A stretch of 43,732 nucleotides of DNA from Frankia nepalensis (GTDB lineage Bacteria; Actinomycetota; Actinomycetes; Frankiales; Frankiaceae): assembly GCF_016786325.1 (NCBI RefSeq), contig NZ_JADWYU010000150.1, positions 1 through 43,732 of the forward strand, given 5' to 3'. The first letter of the stretch is position 1. Each line of letters starts with the position of its first letter. This document shows positions 42,575-43,732 of the stretch, piece by piece. The notes under the pieces are model-generated. The model made no database searches and was not told where the DNA came from. It saw only the letters and a program-made list of their open reading frames with translations. The position numbers and the translations under genes are program-made.

Positions 42575-43384
42575 TCAGTCGTCTCTTGCCTTGCGCTTCA
42601 TGGAGGTCAGGCCGGCGAGCACCGACGACCGGCCGTCGTTGACGACCGCGGCCCGGGCGTGACCGAGCTGGTGCATGTCGAACACGGCGTCGACTGCGGT
42701 GGAGAAGCCCTGGACGTCGAGGGTGTGGTTGACGGCCCTCTTCGCCATGCGCAGGGCGAAACTGTCCTGCCGGGCGATGCGCCGGGCCAGGGCCATGGTT
42801 GCGGGCAGGAGTTCCTCGAGTGGCACGACCCGGTTGACCATGCCGAGTTGCCGGGCTTCCTCGGCGCTGATCGAGTCGCCGGCGAACAGCAGTTCCTTGG
42901 CCTTGCGTGGGCCGAGCTCCCAGGTATGACCGTGGAACTCGACGCCCGCGATCCCCATGTACAGCACGGGGTCGGAGAACTCGGCATTGTCCGCGGCGAT
43001 GATGAGATCGCAGGGCCAGCACAGCATCAGCCCGGCCGCGATGCACTTGCCCTGGACGGCGGCGATCGACGGCTTGGGTACCTCCCGCCAGCTCTTGGCG
43101 TAGTGGAGGAAGCGGCGAGTCTCCCAGTCGTAGTGCCGGTCAGCCTGCCACTTGGGCCGCGCGTTGGCTTGTTCGGTGGGCGTCATGTCGTGCCCGGCGG
43201 AGAAGTGCCTGCCAGTGCTCTGGAAGACGATGACCTTGACGTCGGCGTCCTCATCCGCGGCGTTCCAGGCATGGTCCAGCTCCTCGAGCACCTTCGGGCT
43301 CTGGGCATTGGCCTTGTCCGGCCTGTCCAGAGTGATGACCCCGACGGCGTCCTCGACGTCGAAGCGGACGTGCTCGAGCTGCAT
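42575..43384 (-). CDS. crotonase-superfamily protein (enoyl-CoA hydratase-like)
   Basis: A 269-residue crotonase. The oxyanion motif FSAGHDM and AAVQGKCIAAGLML are present. The classical hydratase Glu positions read MLCWPCD and FSDPVL, so both are absent. This is the pattern of the crotonase at 31185, and both carry GHD after FSA. The two are likely relatives with a non-hydratase or altered reaction. GGAGGAACC precedes the ATG at 43384; a longer frame runs to 43630 without family similarity. It is the first gene of the minus-strand operon. Confidence 0.85.
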   Translation of the reverse strand: MQLEHVRFDVEDAVGVITLDRPDKANAQSPKVLEELDHAWNAADEDADVKVIVFQSTGRHFSAGHDMTPTEQANARPKWQADRHYDWETRRFLHYAKSWREVPKPSIAAVQGKCIAAGLMLCWPCDLIIAADNAEFSDPVLYMGIAGVEFHGHTWELGPRKAKELLFAGDSISAEEARQLGMVNRVVPLEELLPATMALARRIARQDSFALRMAKRAVNHTLDVQGFSTAVDAVFDMHQLGHARAAVVNDGRSSVLAGLTSMKRKARDD

Positions 43385-43732
43385 GGTTCCTCCGCTGGGT
43401 TGGACCGCCGTCCGGCTTGCGTAGTGCCGGACGAGGGAGCGAAGCGGTGAAGGCGAGGCCCTTGCCACGGCCTCGACCGGGTTGTGTGTAGCGCGCGTCG
43501 CCAATGGCCGGGCGGTACCCCGGCGGATGGCTCCCGTGGCGGTCGCCGAGGCGTCTACCGGGGCTTCACGCGACTCGACTGTAGAACGACCGACCACGAA
43601 AGTAAACGAGACAGTCTCATAACATTTCACCGGTGGGCCGCGGCGGTGTGTGTCGGCGGGTGGTCCCGTCGCGGTGACTGTTCCGACTTGATCCCGGTGC
43701 GCACACCGTGGCCGGACTCGGACCCATACGGG
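43385..43732. other. 348-base upstream region of the minus-strand operon
   Basis: No gene is supported. A palindrome lies at 43608-43618. The 3' end from 43621 to the window edge shows nothing further that I can identify. Confidence 0.5.
43608..43618. promoter_or_regulatory. GAGAC-N-GTCTC palindrome, TetR-like operator
   Basis: GAGACAGTCTC is a perfect 11-bp palindrome in an AT-richer stretch about 225 bases before the operon start at 43384. Short symmetrical sites of this kind are commonly bound by TetR-family repressors. No TetR gene is in the window; one may lie just past the end. Confidence 0.4.

Overview
The window is high-GC DNA from an actinobacterium. Evidence: strong G/C third-position bias, many GTG/TTG starts behind GGAGG-type ribosome sites, F420-type LLM flavoenzyme, bacterial P450, StrR-type ParB regulator, SCP2-thiolase/DUF35 pairs and many paralogous acyl-CoA enzymes. 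A Frankia-like or mycobacterium-like degrader fits, but the species cannot be named from this sequence. There are no rRNA, tRNA, CRISPR or insertion-sequence genes that I can see. Almost every gene encodes acyl-CoA or 2-oxo-acid catabolism.

Layout. (1) 68-2556: a CoxG gene with its middle deleted (minus strand), a divergent MarR regulator and an aldehyde dehydrogenase. (2) 2775-3865: a near-perfect AT-rich palindrome, then a StrR/ParB-like regulator. (3) 4340-12760: a plus-strand run of acyl-CoA dehydrogenase, two DUF35/thiolase-like pairs, acyl-CoA dehydrogenase, CoA-transferase and acyl-CoA dehydrogenase, followed by a GntR/FCD regulator (13085-13765). (4) 13797-24100: a second copy of the AT-rich palindrome, a long hairpin, then a plus-strand run of amidohydrolase, phytanoyl-CoA-dioxygenase-like enzyme, SDR, NTF2-like protein, SDR, a third DUF35/thiolase-like pair, a fused double CoA-transferase and a VOC protein. 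It ends at a 47-bp palindromic terminator. (5) 24307-28128, minus strand: intact CoxG-like protein, ThDP enzyme and aldehyde dehydrogenase. (6) 28330-35686, plus strand, divergent from (5): benzoylformate-decarboxylase-like ThDP enzyme, HpcH/CitE-like lyase, crotonase, CoA-transferase and ADP-forming acyl-CoA synthetase. (7) 35788-43384, minus strand: crotonase, two SDRs, P450, LLM oxidoreductase, DapB-like dehydrogenase and an orphan solute-binding lipoprotein.

How the parts may work together (inference). CoA-transferases and the acyl-CoA synthetase activate acids. Acyl-CoA dehydrogenases, crotonases and SDRs carry out beta-oxidation-like steps. The three DUF35/thiolase-like pairs lack the thiolase cysteine and resemble the Ltp2-DUF35 retro-aldolases that shorten steroid side chains. 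ThDP enzymes plus aldehyde dehydrogenase convert 2-oxo or 2-hydroxy acids to a shorter acid through an aldehyde. The PhyH-like enzyme, ThDP enzymes, aldehyde dehydrogenases and formyl-CoA-transferase-family proteins together would provide the steps of an alpha-oxidation route for branched acids. The substrate is not readable from the sequence.

Most notable signals: the shared TATAGA-N4-TCTATA operator before two regions, the three cysteine-less aldolase modules, a fused CoA-transferase whose first half has lost its catalytic Asp, crotonases without either catalytic Glu, a CitE-like protein with altered active-site motifs, and a CoxG gene reduced to its two ends.
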